Source: Methylobacterium gnaphalii (GTDB lineage: Bacteria; Pseudomonadota; Alphaproteobacteria; Rhizobiales; Beijerinckiaceae). Taken from it: a stretch of DNA of 64,000 nucleotides. A program made the translations under genes and the position numbers. The stretch's first letter is position 1. Every line of letters begins with the position of its first letter. Under the pieces are notes generated by a model, which saw nothing but the letters and a program-made list of their open reading frames with translations, did not search any database and was not told the origin of the DNA. The stretch covers positions 26,084 to 90,083 of the forward strand of contig NZ_BJZV01000019.1 of the NCBI RefSeq assembly GCF_007992215.1. Reading direction: 5' to 3'. Of the stretch, positions 45,080 through 53,397 are shown piece after piece.

Positions 45080-45316
45080 ATGGCCAGTTGGCGGTCCATG
45101 GACCGGGCCCCGCAGGACGGCCGGTGGATCGTTGCCATCAACCGGCACGAGCCCGACACGCGAGCTGTCATCCGCTGGGACCCGGCGCGCTTCGGTGACG
45201 CCCGTCCTTGGCACGTCGCCTCCTGCCAGCACAGCTATCCAACAGATGCCTTCACGGACTGGCAGCCTTTCCCGGATTGCCCGTCCGCCACTGAGGCTGG
45301 CCAGTCAGCCACATAG
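45080..45316 (+). CDS. Small DUF551-like protein
   Basis: A 78-residue protein starting SWRSMDRAPQDGRWIVAI, the typical opening of small phage- and plasmid-borne proteins (W-x-x-x-x-x-A-P-x-D-G) that end in a W-containing strand, here DWQPFPDCP. Function unknown. GGCAGGAG lies 11 bases upstream. Followed seven bases later by another small gene on the same strand. Confidence 0.6.
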   Translation: MASWRSMDRAPQDGRWIVAINRHEPDTRAVIRWDPARFGDARPWHVASCQHSYPTDAFTDWQPFPDCPSATEAGQSAT

Positions 45317-45322
45317 GAGACG

Positions 45323-45529
45323 ATGACGATGGCTGCCGAGTTTGCGGCTCCCCTTGTCCTTCAGGTGGAACCCTGCAAGGATGATCCGAGCCGCTTTCGC
45401 TGGATCATCCGCGACCGCGACCATGTCTTCCGGCAATCCTGCTACTCGCTGGCCAGCGAGGAGGAAGCGCGCACCGAAGGATCGGCCGCTCTCCGTGAGG
45501 CAGCCGCGCTGTTGCGCGACAGTTGCTGA
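45323..45529 (+). CDS. Small hypothetical protein
   Basis: A 68-residue protein with AGGAG directly ahead of its ATG. A strand-hairpin core (SRFRWIIRDRDHVFRQSCYS) is followed by a helix (SEEEARTEGSAALREAAAL). It is co-oriented with the DUF551-like gene and probably in the same transcript. An ORF from 45539 to 45733 follows but its Arg/Ser-rich product is unconvincing. Confidence 0.6.
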   Translation: MTMAAEFAAPLVLQVEPCKDDPSRFRWIIRDRDHVFRQSCYSLASEEEARTEGSAALREAAALLRDSC

Positions 45530-46275
45530 GGCGCGGAGATGAACGAAAGGGCCAGTCAACCTTACGTTCATCCGCAGAGCCGCTACAGCGGATCGTCTGA
45601 TCGTAAGACCAAGAGCTTGCGAGCGCTTGCGGTCCCAAGTGTGGTCAACCGTGCGGCCTCGCCGATCGCGGCACGGGCTAAGGCAATCGCCAAGATGACG
45701 GCCCGTAGAGCACGTGTGTTGGTCATGCGGTAGCGGGCGTAATGGATCGCATGCGTCACCAGCGTGTCCTCGGTGATCCCCGGCTGAGAGGGGATGGAGG
45801 TTCGTGCTCAGATGGGCGGCTTCTGCGAGCCTTCATGACATGTGCCCGCATCCTTCCGTTAGAAGGCTGCCAAGGGGCGCACAGCGAATCAAAGATAGAA
45901 GAGCGCTGTACGCGATCATTGTCGAGCCTGCGAGTTCAACCCGAGCTGGCTCTGCTTGGGCAGGCGTAACTCAGACCTAAGACTGAGCTGCTGCAACGTC
46001 CACGTCGGCGCCGAGGTCGACTGAACGGCCGACAGGGGCGCACTGCTGATAGGGCAACGGCAGAGCATACGTCCGCTTTCTGGAACCGAGCGGCTGCGCG
46101 TGAAGGACTGCGGTCGAAAAGTGGCGGGGCCGATCAGGGTGGGAAGCGGGCAGTCTGCTTCCAGCTTCGGAAACGGGAAAGCGGGCCATCGACGAGTGAT
46201 CAAAGCTGCCCGAGATAGGATCACCTCGACCTGTCGCCGACCCCAATAACGAACGCCTCGAGAACCCCGGAGTGG
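45530..46275. other. Gene-poor region, no gene supported
   Basis: 746 bases between the small genes and the end of the TonB receptor gene. A hairpin ATCCCC/GGGGAT is visible near 45778-45797. GTCCGCTTTCTGG at 46070 is another copy of the CCGCTTTC motif. ORFs here have no start context or recognisable protein. Confidence 0.45.
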
Positions 46276-48405
46276 TCAAAACCGCCCTGCCAGCGTCAGT
46301 CGTACGGCGGTTGGCTCGACCGGGTGGAAGGCGCGATCGAACACGCCGCCCGCTGGTTCGCCGGGCAGCCGGGACTCGTAGGCGTAGGTGATCTGATCCG
46401 CCTTGGCGTTCGTGAGGTTGAGAATGTCGAGCGCCAAGCTCATGCCGTTCTCGAAGTTGTAGCCGGCGCGGCCGTTGAGCAGCGCGGTCGGCTTCGAGCG
46501 CACGCTGTTGTCCTCCATCAGCGGGCGCGGGCCGAAATAGCGGAAGCGCAGGCTGGCGAACCATCCCAGCGGCTCGCCGTAGGTGATGCCGGCAGAGGCG
46601 ATCACCTGCGGCGCTTCCGGCACGCGGTTGCCGACCGGGTCGACATTGGTGAAGCGGGCGTTGGTGAGGGTCAGATCGCCTTCCAGCGTGAGCGCGGAGG
46701 TGACGGCGTAGCGGTTGGCCCACTCGACCCCGATGCGGCGGGTCGGCCGGCTGGGCTCGGTGGTGCCGGAGTCGCCCGCGAACAGGTTCTCCGAGGCGAA
46801 GTCGAGCTGGAACCAGGCAAGGCTGGTTTCCAGCCCGGCGATCGAGCGGTTGTGGATGCCAACCTCGTAGCCGGTGGAGGGGACGACAAGAGGCGCGCGG
46901 ACGACGTTGAAGAGCGAGCTGGTCGGATCGACGGTGGCGGTCACCCCGCGCGCGTCGTTCGAATGGAAACCCCCGCCGTAGTTCACGTACAGCTCGGTGT
47001 CGGCCCAGGGGCCGAGCACCAGTCCGAGTTTCGGATTGACGATGCCGTCGCGCGCCTTGCCGGAATTGGCCGGCGTGTCCGAGCGGACGTCGGCATAGTA
47101 GCCATCGGCGCGAAAGCCGATGCTGGTACGCAGCCACTCCGTCCATTTGACGCGCGTGTCGAGATAGAACGCTGCGCTCGACTCCAGCACCCGATCGTCG
47201 AGCACGCCTGAGAGGTACTGGCGGTTGGCGGTGTTGAAGAGCCCGACCCGGATGCTGTCGGTACGCGTCTGGACACCGACCTCCAGCTCCGCCGGCCGGC
47301 CGAGGACGTCGCCCTGGAAGATGTGTGCGACCTCGCCGCCGCCCAGCACGCGCTGATCGAGCTGGTAGAACTGGTCGCCGTTGACGGGGTCGTTCAGGAA
47401 ATAGGTGAAGTCGTTGAACAGGTTCATCTGGTAGCGGATCACGTAGGCGGAGGCCTTGGTGATCCCGGTCTCGTCAGTCATGCTCCAGCGGCCCGAGAGC
47501 GAGAAGCGGCCGGTATTGCCGCCATCGGTCGGATTGAGCGTGCCGAAGCGTCCGATCAAGCCTTCGTTCACCGCTCGCTCGGGGATCTGGTTGGTGGCAT
47601 TCCACTTGGCCCAGTAGGCCATGCCGGTGACGGAGAAGCCGTCGTTCTGAGTGCCCTGGCTGTAGCGGACGACGCCGTTGAGCTTGCCCAGCCGGTCGGG
47701 CACGTCCCAGGGCCCGTCATAGGTCTGCGCCTCGCCGGCCACGAGCAGGTGGCCGTCTCCCAACGGAGACGAGGCGATCGTCAGCGCGCGCTTGTAGCCG
47801 AAGCTGCCGATCGCGGTCAGCGCGATATTCTTCTCGACCGTGTCGAGGTAGCCGATCCGCACCGATCCGGCCGAGGCGAAGTCCCCGTCGCGGGCGAAGT
47901 ACGGCCCCTTATGGAACTCGACACCGCCGACCAGCTCGGGAATCAGGAAGTTGAGGTCGGCATAGCCCTGTCCGTGGGCGTGGGTCCGCATGTTCACCGG
48001 CATGCCGTCGACCTCAATGGCGATGTCGGTGCCGTGGTCGAGGTTGAACCCGCGCAGGAAGAACTGGTTGGCTTTGCCCTCGCCCGAATGCTGAGTGATG
48101 ATCAGCCCCGGTACGGCTTCCAGCACTTCGCCGGGGCGTGTGACCGGACGGCTGTTGAGCTGGGCACCAGTGATGATGCCGGCACTCGCGGCATCGACCG
48201 TCGGTAGCGCACCGCCAATCCCCATCGTGCCGCCGACGAAGCCGGCATTCGCCGCTGGTCCGGATGAGGCCGCCGCCGGAGCACGTGCGCCTTCACCGGA
48301 CACCGAGATCTCGTCCAGTGGCGCCTCTTCGGCAGAAACGACCGGTGCGAGCGCAAGGAGACTTACGGTAGCGAGCGCAGCACGAGACAACGAACGGCGT
48401 GACAC
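46276..48405 (-). CDS. TonB-dependent outer membrane receptor under B12 riboswitch control
   Basis: A 709-residue receptor: signal peptide (AALATVSLLALAPVVSAEE), TonB-box-like LDEISVSGE, plug domain (PGEVLEAVPGLIITQHSGE, FFLRGFNLDHGTDIAIEVDG), then the 22-strand barrel ending VRLTLAGRF with the C-terminal Phe. GTG start. A cobalamin riboswitch lies upstream in the right orientation, so the cargo is probably a corrinoid or cobalt compound; the protein is only distantly BtuB-like in plug wording, hence no symbol. No ABC transporter follows, so periplasmic steps are encoded elsewhere. Confidence 0.88.
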   Translation of the reverse strand: MSRRSLSRAALATVSLLALAPVVSAEEAPLDEISVSGEGARAPAAASSGPAANAGFVGGTMGIGGALPTVDAASAGIITGAQLNSRPVTRPGEVLEAVPGLIITQHSGEGKANQFFLRGFNLDHGTDIAIEVDGMPVNMRTHAHGQGYADLNFLIPELVGGVEFHKGPYFARDGDFASAGSVRIGYLDTVEKNIALTAIGSFGYKRALTIASSPLGDGHLLVAGEAQTYDGPWDVPDRLGKLNGVVRYSQGTQNDGFSVTGMAYWAKWNATNQIPERAVNEGLIGRFGTLNPTDGGNTGRFSLSGRWSMTDETGITKASAYVIRYQMNLFNDFTYFLNDPVNGDQFYQLDQRVLGGGEVAHIFQGDVLGRPAELEVGVQTRTDSIRVGLFNTANRQYLSGVLDDRVLESSAAFYLDTRVKWTEWLRTSIGFRADGYYADVRSDTPANSGKARDGIVNPKLGLVLGPWADTELYVNYGGGFHSNDARGVTATVDPTSSLFNVVRAPLVVPSTGYEVGIHNRSIAGLETSLAWFQLDFASENLFAGDSGTTEPSRPTRRIGVEWANRYAVTSALTLEGDLTLTNARFTNVDPVGNRVPEAPQVIASAGITYGEPLGWFASLRFRYFGPRPLMEDNSVRSKPTALLNGRAGYNFENGMSLALDILNLTNAKADQITYAYESRLPGEPAGGVFDRAFHPVEPTAVRLTLAGRF

Positions 48406-48532
48406 GGTCGGCGGACCTTCGGCAACGGCAGTGGCACGTCACCGCGAAGAGTCTCAATGCAAAGCTCAGGCCCTGCCTCTCGACACCCATTGGGGCACCC
48501 CGCCCAACGCGTTTCGCGTGTGACCACGACTG

Positions 48533-48702
48533 ACGGCAGGTCTCCTGGCTCGCGGGTCGCTGCCTTCCATCCGTCTTCCCAGGTCGAGGAACCCAGTGAC
48601 ACAGGTGGCGGAAGGCTCGCCGCTTACAGTTGCGGGGGCAGCCGCGGCATCGGAGCCAAAGCCCTTCACCGCGTTCCCTTTTGATCCCCGGGGGGAACCG
48701 TC
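48533..48702 (-). promoter_or_regulatory. Cobalamin riboswitch
   Basis: On the minus strand the conserved elements appear in order: GGGAACGCGGTGAA near the 5' end, GCTGCCCCCGCAACTGTAAG in the core, GTCACTGG, and the B12 box GAGCCAGGAGACCTGCC at 48535-48551. The order and spacing are those of class I cobalamin riboswitches. It precedes the TonB receptor gene by about 130 bases and would reduce its expression when B12 is abundant. Confidence 0.95.
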
Positions 48703-48877
48703 ATGGCCTAGCTAGCGGCGGCATCGTCCAAGCGTCAACGCGTGCGCGGCCGCCTCGCCTGAACCTGTATCGGCAGAGCCACACCTCGGAGTGACGGGCC
48801 CTTGCGACCAAGGCTCGAGGAATGGACGTTTCACGCGCTTCATCTGCCGGTGTTCGGGCCTCAGCGGAGGCAGGGCA

Positions 48878-49612
48878 CTAGGCGGCGATGAGCATTCGTA
48901 GTCCTGCAACGACGAGCAGGGCAGTGAGAAGCCAACGCAGTATGAGCACTGGCAGATGCTGGACCGCGAGCCATGAGCCGGCGAAGCCGCCTGCTGCGAC
49001 GGCAAGGAGCCACATCGGCAGCTCCGACGGAAGAAGGCTCAGTGTGGCCCATGATCCCATCAGGGCGGCGCAGGAGTTCAGGAGGTTAAAGACGACCGAG
49101 ATTGCCGCTGCCTGACGGACCTGGACCCAACGCATCGCGAGGATCAGTGGGGCCAGGAAGATTCCTCCTCCGACCCCGGTCACACCGGACGCAAAGCCGA
49201 TTCCAGCCCCAGTGATAAGGGCGGGCAGGAAGGGTGGATCATGAGGGATCGGGTCGTCAGGGCGATAACGGCCGCGCAGCGTCGGCACGGCCGCTGCCAT
49301 CATCAGCACACCAACGACCGGCCGATACAGCGACGGATCGAGATGCGTCGCCCCTCCGAAAACGGAAAATGGGGCGCCCAGGACCGCGAAAGGGTAGCAG
49401 CTTCGCCACGTGAGCATCCCAGCCTTCGCAAAGCGCGCGGTCCCGATCGCCGACACCAGGATGTTCAGGGCCAGCGCAGAAGGCTTCATGATCGCCGGTG
49501 CGAATCCGGCAAGGCTCATCAACGCGACGTAGCCGGTGCCCCCTGCCTGTCCCACGGCAGAGTAGAGCGCGGCGACGAGAGCGATGGCAGCAGCGAAGAG
49601 ATATCCGGACAC
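48878..49612 (-). CDS. TSUP family (TauE/SafE) membrane permease
   Basis: A 244-residue protein with seven to eight hydrophobic helices and the TSUP repeats AAALYSAVGQAGGTGYVAL-type (residues 14-32) and ASGVTGVGGGIFLAPLIL. Relatives export sulfite, sulfoacetate or take up other organosulfur anions. GTG start. It lies upstream of the riboswitch on the same strand but the riboswitch separates it from the receptor. Its first 25 codons and promoter region are duplicated at 52014. Confidence 0.82.
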   Translation of the reverse strand: MSGYLFAAAIALVAALYSAVGQAGGTGYVALMSLAGFAPAIMKPSALALNILVSAIGTARFAKAGMLTWRSCYPFAVLGAPFSVFGGATHLDPSLYRPVVGVLMMAAAVPTLRGRYRPDDPIPHDPPFLPALITGAGIGFASGVTGVGGGIFLAPLILAMRWVQVRQAAAISVVFNLLNSCAALMGSWATLSLLPSELPMWLLAVAAGGFAGSWLAVQHLPVLILRWLLTALLVVAGLRMLIAA

Positions 49613-49718
49613 CCGCCGTGCCTAGCACAAAGGCCGAGGTAAAAGACCGCGAGGTCGTCGCGACGACCATCCGCTTTCGGGAGTGACGCAGCCGCTCGTG
49701 CACGACTGGGTTGGGTCG
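49535..49718. repeat. Direct repeat copy 1 (TSUP 5' end and upstream)
   Basis: 184 bases match 52014-52197 without gaps, with about 15 mismatches by eye (the inner 148 bases, 49535-49682, differ at only about six positions). The repeat covers the TSUP start region and its upstream promoter side. The two copies are 2,479 bases apart, in the same orientation, and bracket the cold-shock cassette. Confidence 0.9.
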
Positions 49719-50372
49719 AGGCTGTTTCAAAACGCGTTGAGCTCTGTCGTCTGCCCCGATCGGCTGCAGATGGATCGCAGCGTGGTGCCCCAGCTCAGGC
49801 TCGGATGGCCTGGACGAGTTCGGCTGCACCGAACAGGCGGATGATCCGATATTGGACGCCTGATCAACCTGACATTCTCGCTCTGGTGCTTCGGGCAGCA
49901 CGCCTACCCAGAGGCGTGCCGGTGTGCGTGGCCTTTCCATCCAGCGCGCTTCAGTCCCGGCTCACGCCACTCCGGGGCCTACCCAGGATGGGGCGCATAT
50001 CTTCGAGCGGCTGCACAGGCACTACTTGGCGGCATTCTGGGAAACGATCCACATATGCCTTCTACGGCATGGATATGCATCGCAATATTCCGGTTGAGCG
50101 GGCATAGTTATAGCAGCAAGGGCATCGATAAATTCCAGATCCGCTCAGTTGTCCCTTGCGATTGCCGCATTCTTCCGATATAACATTTTCATCGGATTAG
50201 ATGTCCTCGGCCTGCTCTCCTGCTCCTTATCGAGCGCCGAGTCCGGTTTCCTGGTTAAAATCAAAATTTGATCGCTGCATTCGTTGCAGCGCCATGTTGT
50301 TTGCTCTGGCAAACGACGATCCTAAACATAAGCGCCGTTTCACGGTTCGCCCGGAGCTGCGCGCGGATTAAC
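49719..50372. other. Gene-poor region within the repeat-flanked cassette
   Basis: 654 bases. ORFs are short with Arg/Ser/Pro-rich products and no start sites. From about 50105 the sequence turns AT-rich (a T-rich stretch around 50180-50200 and 50260), probably the promoter region for the genes that follow. Nothing else recognised. Confidence 0.45.
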
Positions 50373-50525
50373 ATGCCTATTATCTCTGAAACAAAGCTAG
50401 CGACGGCAGCGCTATGCCCGCAAGCCGCTTCGACGCTCGCGACAGCTCAATCTACTTGGAAGCCTCACTCTTGTGGCCTATCCCGCGACGAGCTGCGCAA
50501 GATCGTCTTAGACGCCCTCGGTTGA
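50373..50525 (+). CDS. Possible very small protein
   Basis: A 50-residue ORF (MPIISETKLATAALCPQ...) ending LSRDELRKIVLDALG, an amphipathic helix similar to C-termini of small hypothetical proteins in the genus. No clear ribosome site. It precedes the cold-shock gene. Kept with low confidence. Confidence 0.3.
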   Translation: MPIISETKLATAALCPQAASTLATAQSTWKPHSCGLSRDELRKIVLDALG

Positions 50526-50585
50526 GCGGCGAGCGCAATAGGGCGCCCCGCGAACGACATCGACTACGAAGATAAAGGATTTCCA

Positions 50586-50795
50586 ATGAGCATCGGTACC
50601 GTAAAGTGGTTCAACGACACCAAAGGCTTCGGCTTCATCCAGCCCGAAGACGGCGGCAACGATGTGTTCGTTCACATCTCTGCTGTCGAGCGAGCTGGAA
50701 TGCGCAACCTGATTGAAGGGCAGAAGGTCTCCTACGAAATGGAAACTGACCGCCGCTCTGGGAAGCAATCTGCCGGCAGCCTTCAGGCCGCTTGA
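50586..50795 (+). CDS. Cold-shock protein (CspA family)
   Basis: A 69-residue OB-fold protein: [20 protein letters not shown] with RNP1 (KGFGFI), then [12 protein letters not shown] with RNP2. It binds single-stranded RNA/DNA and acts as RNA chaperone. The long upstream untranslated region and AT-rich start side fit csp genes. A perfect terminator follows at 50824-50848. Confidence 0.95.
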   Translation: MSIGTVKWFNDTKGFGFIQPEDGGNDVFVHISAVERAGMRNLIEGQKVSYEMETDRRSGKQSAGSLQAA

Positions 50796-50823
50796 GGCCT
50801 GCTCGTCATCAACTGACGAGTTT

Positions 50824-50848
50824 GAAGCCGCCCCTCTGGGGCGGCTTC
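50824..50848 (+). terminator. Terminator of the cold-shock gene
   Basis: GAAGCCGCCCC and GGGGCGGCTTC form an 11-bp perfect stem with a TCT loop, followed by T5 at 50853-50857. Confidence 0.92.
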
Positions 50849-50972
50849 ACCTGTTTTTCGCCCTGCTCAACCGGGGCCATAACCCAACACAGAGCGCACG
50901 GATTGGTATTGTCGGCGCACGAGCATAATGCGGCGGCATCCAAATCTTTTCCGCGCTAAGCAGGAGGCTACC

Positions 50973-51215
50973 ATGGCCGATTTTGCAGGGTATGTTCCAG
51001 TCCTCCTAGAGCCCTTGGCAGACCGAAAGAAACGGTGGGCCCAAGAGAGCGTCGACGCCTGGACGCAACATGACGAGAAGCTTCGGGCACGTGACGAGAA
51101 GACATTTCGCCTGAAGTCCCTGCGCCTCGCGAAAGAAGCTGCGGAGAAAGCAGCTACCGCTCAGGCGGCTTTGGTGCCGAAGGCTAGAGCGAAGCGAAAG
51201 CGCAATCTCGTCTGA
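50973..51215 (+). CDS. Small basic helical protein, copy A
   Basis: An 80-residue protein with GGAGG ahead of the ATG. It is nearly all helix and ends in a Lys/Arg tail (PKARAKRKRNLV). RLKSLRLAKEAAEKAA closely matches RLKAARLARDAAD in the next gene, so the two arose by duplication. Such short proteins are common on Methylobacterium plasmids and islands; function unknown. Confidence 0.6.
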   Translation: MADFAGYVPVLLEPLADRKKRWAQESVDAWTQHDEKLRARDEKTFRLKSLRLAKEAAEKAATAQAALVPKARAKRKRNLV

Positions 51216-51237
51216 AGGCGGCCTTTGGAGGCGGATA

Positions 51238-51438
51238 ATGAACGAAAATCGCAGCAAGGAGTGGAAGCGGGCCGACGCTGAGTTTGCGAAAACGCAGGCC
51301 CCTGCATTGCAGGAAATCAGTCAGGAGGCAGCGCCCAGCTTCTTGGACGAGAAGAGTGCACGGCTAAAGGCAGCACGGCTCGCGAGGGATGCTGCCGACA
51401 ACGATCTGACGAGGAAACCTCTGGTAAAGAGAGGATGA
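51238..51438 (+). CDS. Small basic helical protein, copy B
   Basis: A 66-residue protein with GGAGG ten bases ahead of the ATG. NRSKEWKRADAEFAKTQAP is followed by DEKSARLKAARLARDAADND, which shares the EKxxRLKxxRLAxxAA pattern with copy A. The two genes are 22 bases apart and probably one transcript. Confidence 0.6.
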   Translation: MNENRSKEWKRADAEFAKTQAPALQEISQEAAPSFLDEKSARLKAARLARDAADNDLTRKPLVKRG

Positions 51439-51480
51439 CAACACCCGCGACAAAGCAGCAGATTAGAGCTCGACTGAGCC

Positions 51481-52044
51481 GTGCGATCACTTCCCGGTGA
51501 GAGAACCTGTGGCGCATGTACAGTGTGCTGCCTGGTTCTCGAAATCAAAACGCTTGCCAAACCTGCCGGTACCTTATGTGAGCACAACACGGGTGCCGCA
51601 TGCGGTGTTTATAAGGATCGTCCAGCAGCGTGCGCGAAGTGGCACTGCTTGTGGCGCAAGGTCGAGGCGCTTCCAGATGAATTGCGGCCGGATCGTTCCG
51701 GAGTGATGTTCTCGTTGGAGACTGCTCCCACGTCTGAAGACCCGTTCCTCCGGGCTCGCATTGTCTGCCGGGCAGCGTATGGGCTTGACGCGTTCGAGCG
51801 TTGGGAGGCGATCGAAGCCATCGAGATGTTCGTTCGAGAAGGCTCGCTTCCAGTCTGGACCGCGTTCGGCTCTGCGGCGTCGCTGGTCTACCCGGAGCCC
51901 GCCCGCGCAGATCATCTGCGAGACGCCATCAGGCACCCTCACGCGGAGAGAAACCGAGGCCATGAGGAAGAGTCTGCAGCCTGGAGGTTAAGGCTCGGCT
52001 ACGCCGATGCGCTGGTGCCGCCTGCCTGTCCCACGGCAGAGTAG
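51481..52044 (+). CDS. Cysteine-cluster (YkgJ-like) protein with chimeric C-terminus
   Basis: A 187-residue protein starting at GTG. The N-terminal third carries CGACTVCC, LCEHNTGAACGVYKDRPAAC and KWHC, a cysteine pattern typical of putative zinc/iron-binding YkgJ-like proteins. The middle (DAFERWEAIEAIEMFVREG) is helical. The last 10-12 residues (VPPACPTAE) are read from the antisense strand of the duplicated TSUP fragment, so the original C-terminus was replaced or extended when the repeat arrived. Confidence 0.7.
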   Translation: MRSLPGERTCGACTVCCLVLEIKTLAKPAGTLCEHNTGAACGVYKDRPAACAKWHCLWRKVEALPDELRPDRSGVMFSLETAPTSEDPFLRARIVCRAAYGLDAFERWEAIEAIEMFVREGSLPVWTAFGSAASLVYPEPARADHLRDAIRHPHAERNRGHEEESAAWRLRLGYADALVPPACPTAE

Positions 52045-52197
52045 AGCGCGGCGACGAGAGCGATGGCAGCGGCGAAGAGATATCCGGATACCCACCGTGC
52101 CTAGCACAAAGGCCGAGGTAAAAGACCGCGAGGTCGTCACGACGACCGTCCGCTTTCGGGAATCGCGAGGCCGGGCGTGTACGACTGCGTTGGGTCG
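52014..52197. pseudogene. Direct repeat copy 2: truncated TSUP gene start
   Basis: The minus strand encodes the first 22-25 TSUP residues as in the intact gene, but the start codon is GTA instead of GTG and the frame ends soon after the GQAGGT stretch. Upstream (toward 52197) the promoter-side sequence of the intact gene is also copied. It is a dead fragment, 92 percent identical by eye over 184 bases to 49535-49718. Confidence 0.85.
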
Positions 52198-52241
52198 TTT
52201 GAGGAATGGCCGCTTTCGAGAACGAAGGCGAGCCGACCCGT

Positions 52242-52987
52242 CTAGCGCTTCACGAAGCCGATATCGGCCGCGACCGCCTTCAGGCGATCGGGCTCGCGCT
52301 CCTTCCGCTCGCTGTAGCGATCGACGAGATACTCGGCCCGCTCGCGGGTGAGCAGGGTGAACTTCATCAGTTCCTCGCAGACGTCGACGACGCGCTCGTA
52401 GAGCGGGCCCGGCTTCATCCGGCCGGCTTCGTCGAACTCCTTGTAGGCCATCGGCACCGAAGATTGGTTCGGAACCGTGATCATCCGCATCCAGCGTCCG
52501 AGGACGCGGAGGGCGTTCACGGCGTTGAAGCTCTGCGATCCGCCGGACACCTGCATCACCGCGAGCGTCCTACCCTGCGTCGGGCGGACCGAGCCCTCGC
52601 TGAGAGGGAGCCAGTCGATCTGGCTCTTCATGACGCCGGTCAGTTGCCGTGCCGCTCAGGGCTGACCCAGACCTGTCCCTCGGACCAGATCGACAAGGAC
52701 CGTAACTCCTGGACCTTCGGATGGTCGGCCGTGGCATCGTCCGGCAGCGGCAGGCCGTGGGCATCGTAGATGCGGACCTCGCCGCCCATCGCCTCCAGCA
52801 GCCGAGCCGCCTCGTAGGCCAGGAAGCGGCTGAACGACCGCTCGCGCAGGGACCCGTAGAGGATCAGGAAGCGCGGTGCGTAGGTGAAGGGCGTTGTTGC
52901 GTGGACGCGCTCGCTCGTCGGCACCTCGAAATGCGCCTCGCTGAGGTTCGGGAGGCCGTCGGCGAAAGGCTGATGGGGCTTGTCCAC
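52242..52987 (-). pseudogene. arsH: arsH, frameshifted organoarsenical/NADPH-FMN reductase
   Basis: ArsH oxidises trivalent organoarsenicals and reduces quinones with NADPH/FMN. The 5' part (52640-52987, GTG start) gives YGSLRERSFSRFLAYEAARL and ends SPERHGN-stop; the 3' part (52242-52631) continues [20 protein letters not shown] and [16 protein letters not shown]. The family sequence at the join is HGxLTGVMK; one C is missing near 52643, so AAC-CTG became AAC-TGA. Restoring it would give an intact protein of about 246 residues. A sequencing error is possible but the neighbouring arsC is also broken. Confidence 0.88.
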
Positions 52988-53007
52988 GGCGCGTGCTTTT
53001 TCAACGT

Positions 53008-53023
53008 TTCAACAATCATTGAA
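53008..53023. promoter_or_regulatory. ArsR-type operator
   Basis: TTCAACAATCATTGAA has TTCAA/TTGAA arms with a six-base spacer, in the 50-base gap between divergent arsH and arsR. Position and symmetry suit autoregulation by ArsR. Confidence 0.6.
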
Positions 53024-53037
53024 TCAATGGACTGGCC

Positions 53038-53397
53038 ATGGACGAACGGCAAGCGGTCGCAGCCTTCGTCGCCCTCGGGCAGGAGACCAGGCTCCGGGTG
53101 GTCCGTGCCCTCGTCGTGGCTGGGCCGAATGGCCTCGCTGCCGGCCTGCTCGCGACCGAGATCGGTGTGTCGGCGACGAACCTGACCTTCCACCTGAAAG
53201 AGCTGTCCCATGCCGGGCTGATCCAGTCCCGGCGCGAGGGCAAGTCGGTCATCTACAGTGCCGCCTACGAGGGCCTGTCCGACCTCATCGCCTTCCTGAT
53301 GCGCGACTGCTGCCAGGGCCGGCCCGAGGTCTGTGCCCCGGCGGTCGCTGCCCTTTCCGCCTGCAACCGCCCACCTGGAGACAGCGTCCATGCCTGA
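53038..53397 (+). CDS. arsR: ArsR-family arsenic-responsive repressor
   Basis: A 119-residue winged-helix repressor. ALGQETRLRVVRALVVAGP, GVSATNLTFHLKELSHAGL (recognition helix) and REGKSVIYSAAYEGL are typical. The C-terminal RDCCQGRPEVC supplies three cysteines for As(III), the arrangement of the alphaproteobacterial ArsR subgroup with metalloid site near the C-terminus. It overlaps arsC by eight bases and diverges from arsH. Appears intact although both neighbours are broken. Confidence 0.9.
   Translation: MDERQAVAAFVALGQETRLRVVRALVVAGPNGLAAGLLATEIGVSATNLTFHLKELSHAGLIQSRREGKSVIYSAAYEGLSDLIAFLMRDCCQGRPEVCAPAVAALSACNRPPGDSVHA

Noticed and set aside
44666..45232. 188-codon minus-strand ORF in the accessory region
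   Set aside because: Composition is Pro/Arg/Ser-rich, no start context or motif, and it overlaps the better supported small gene at 45080.
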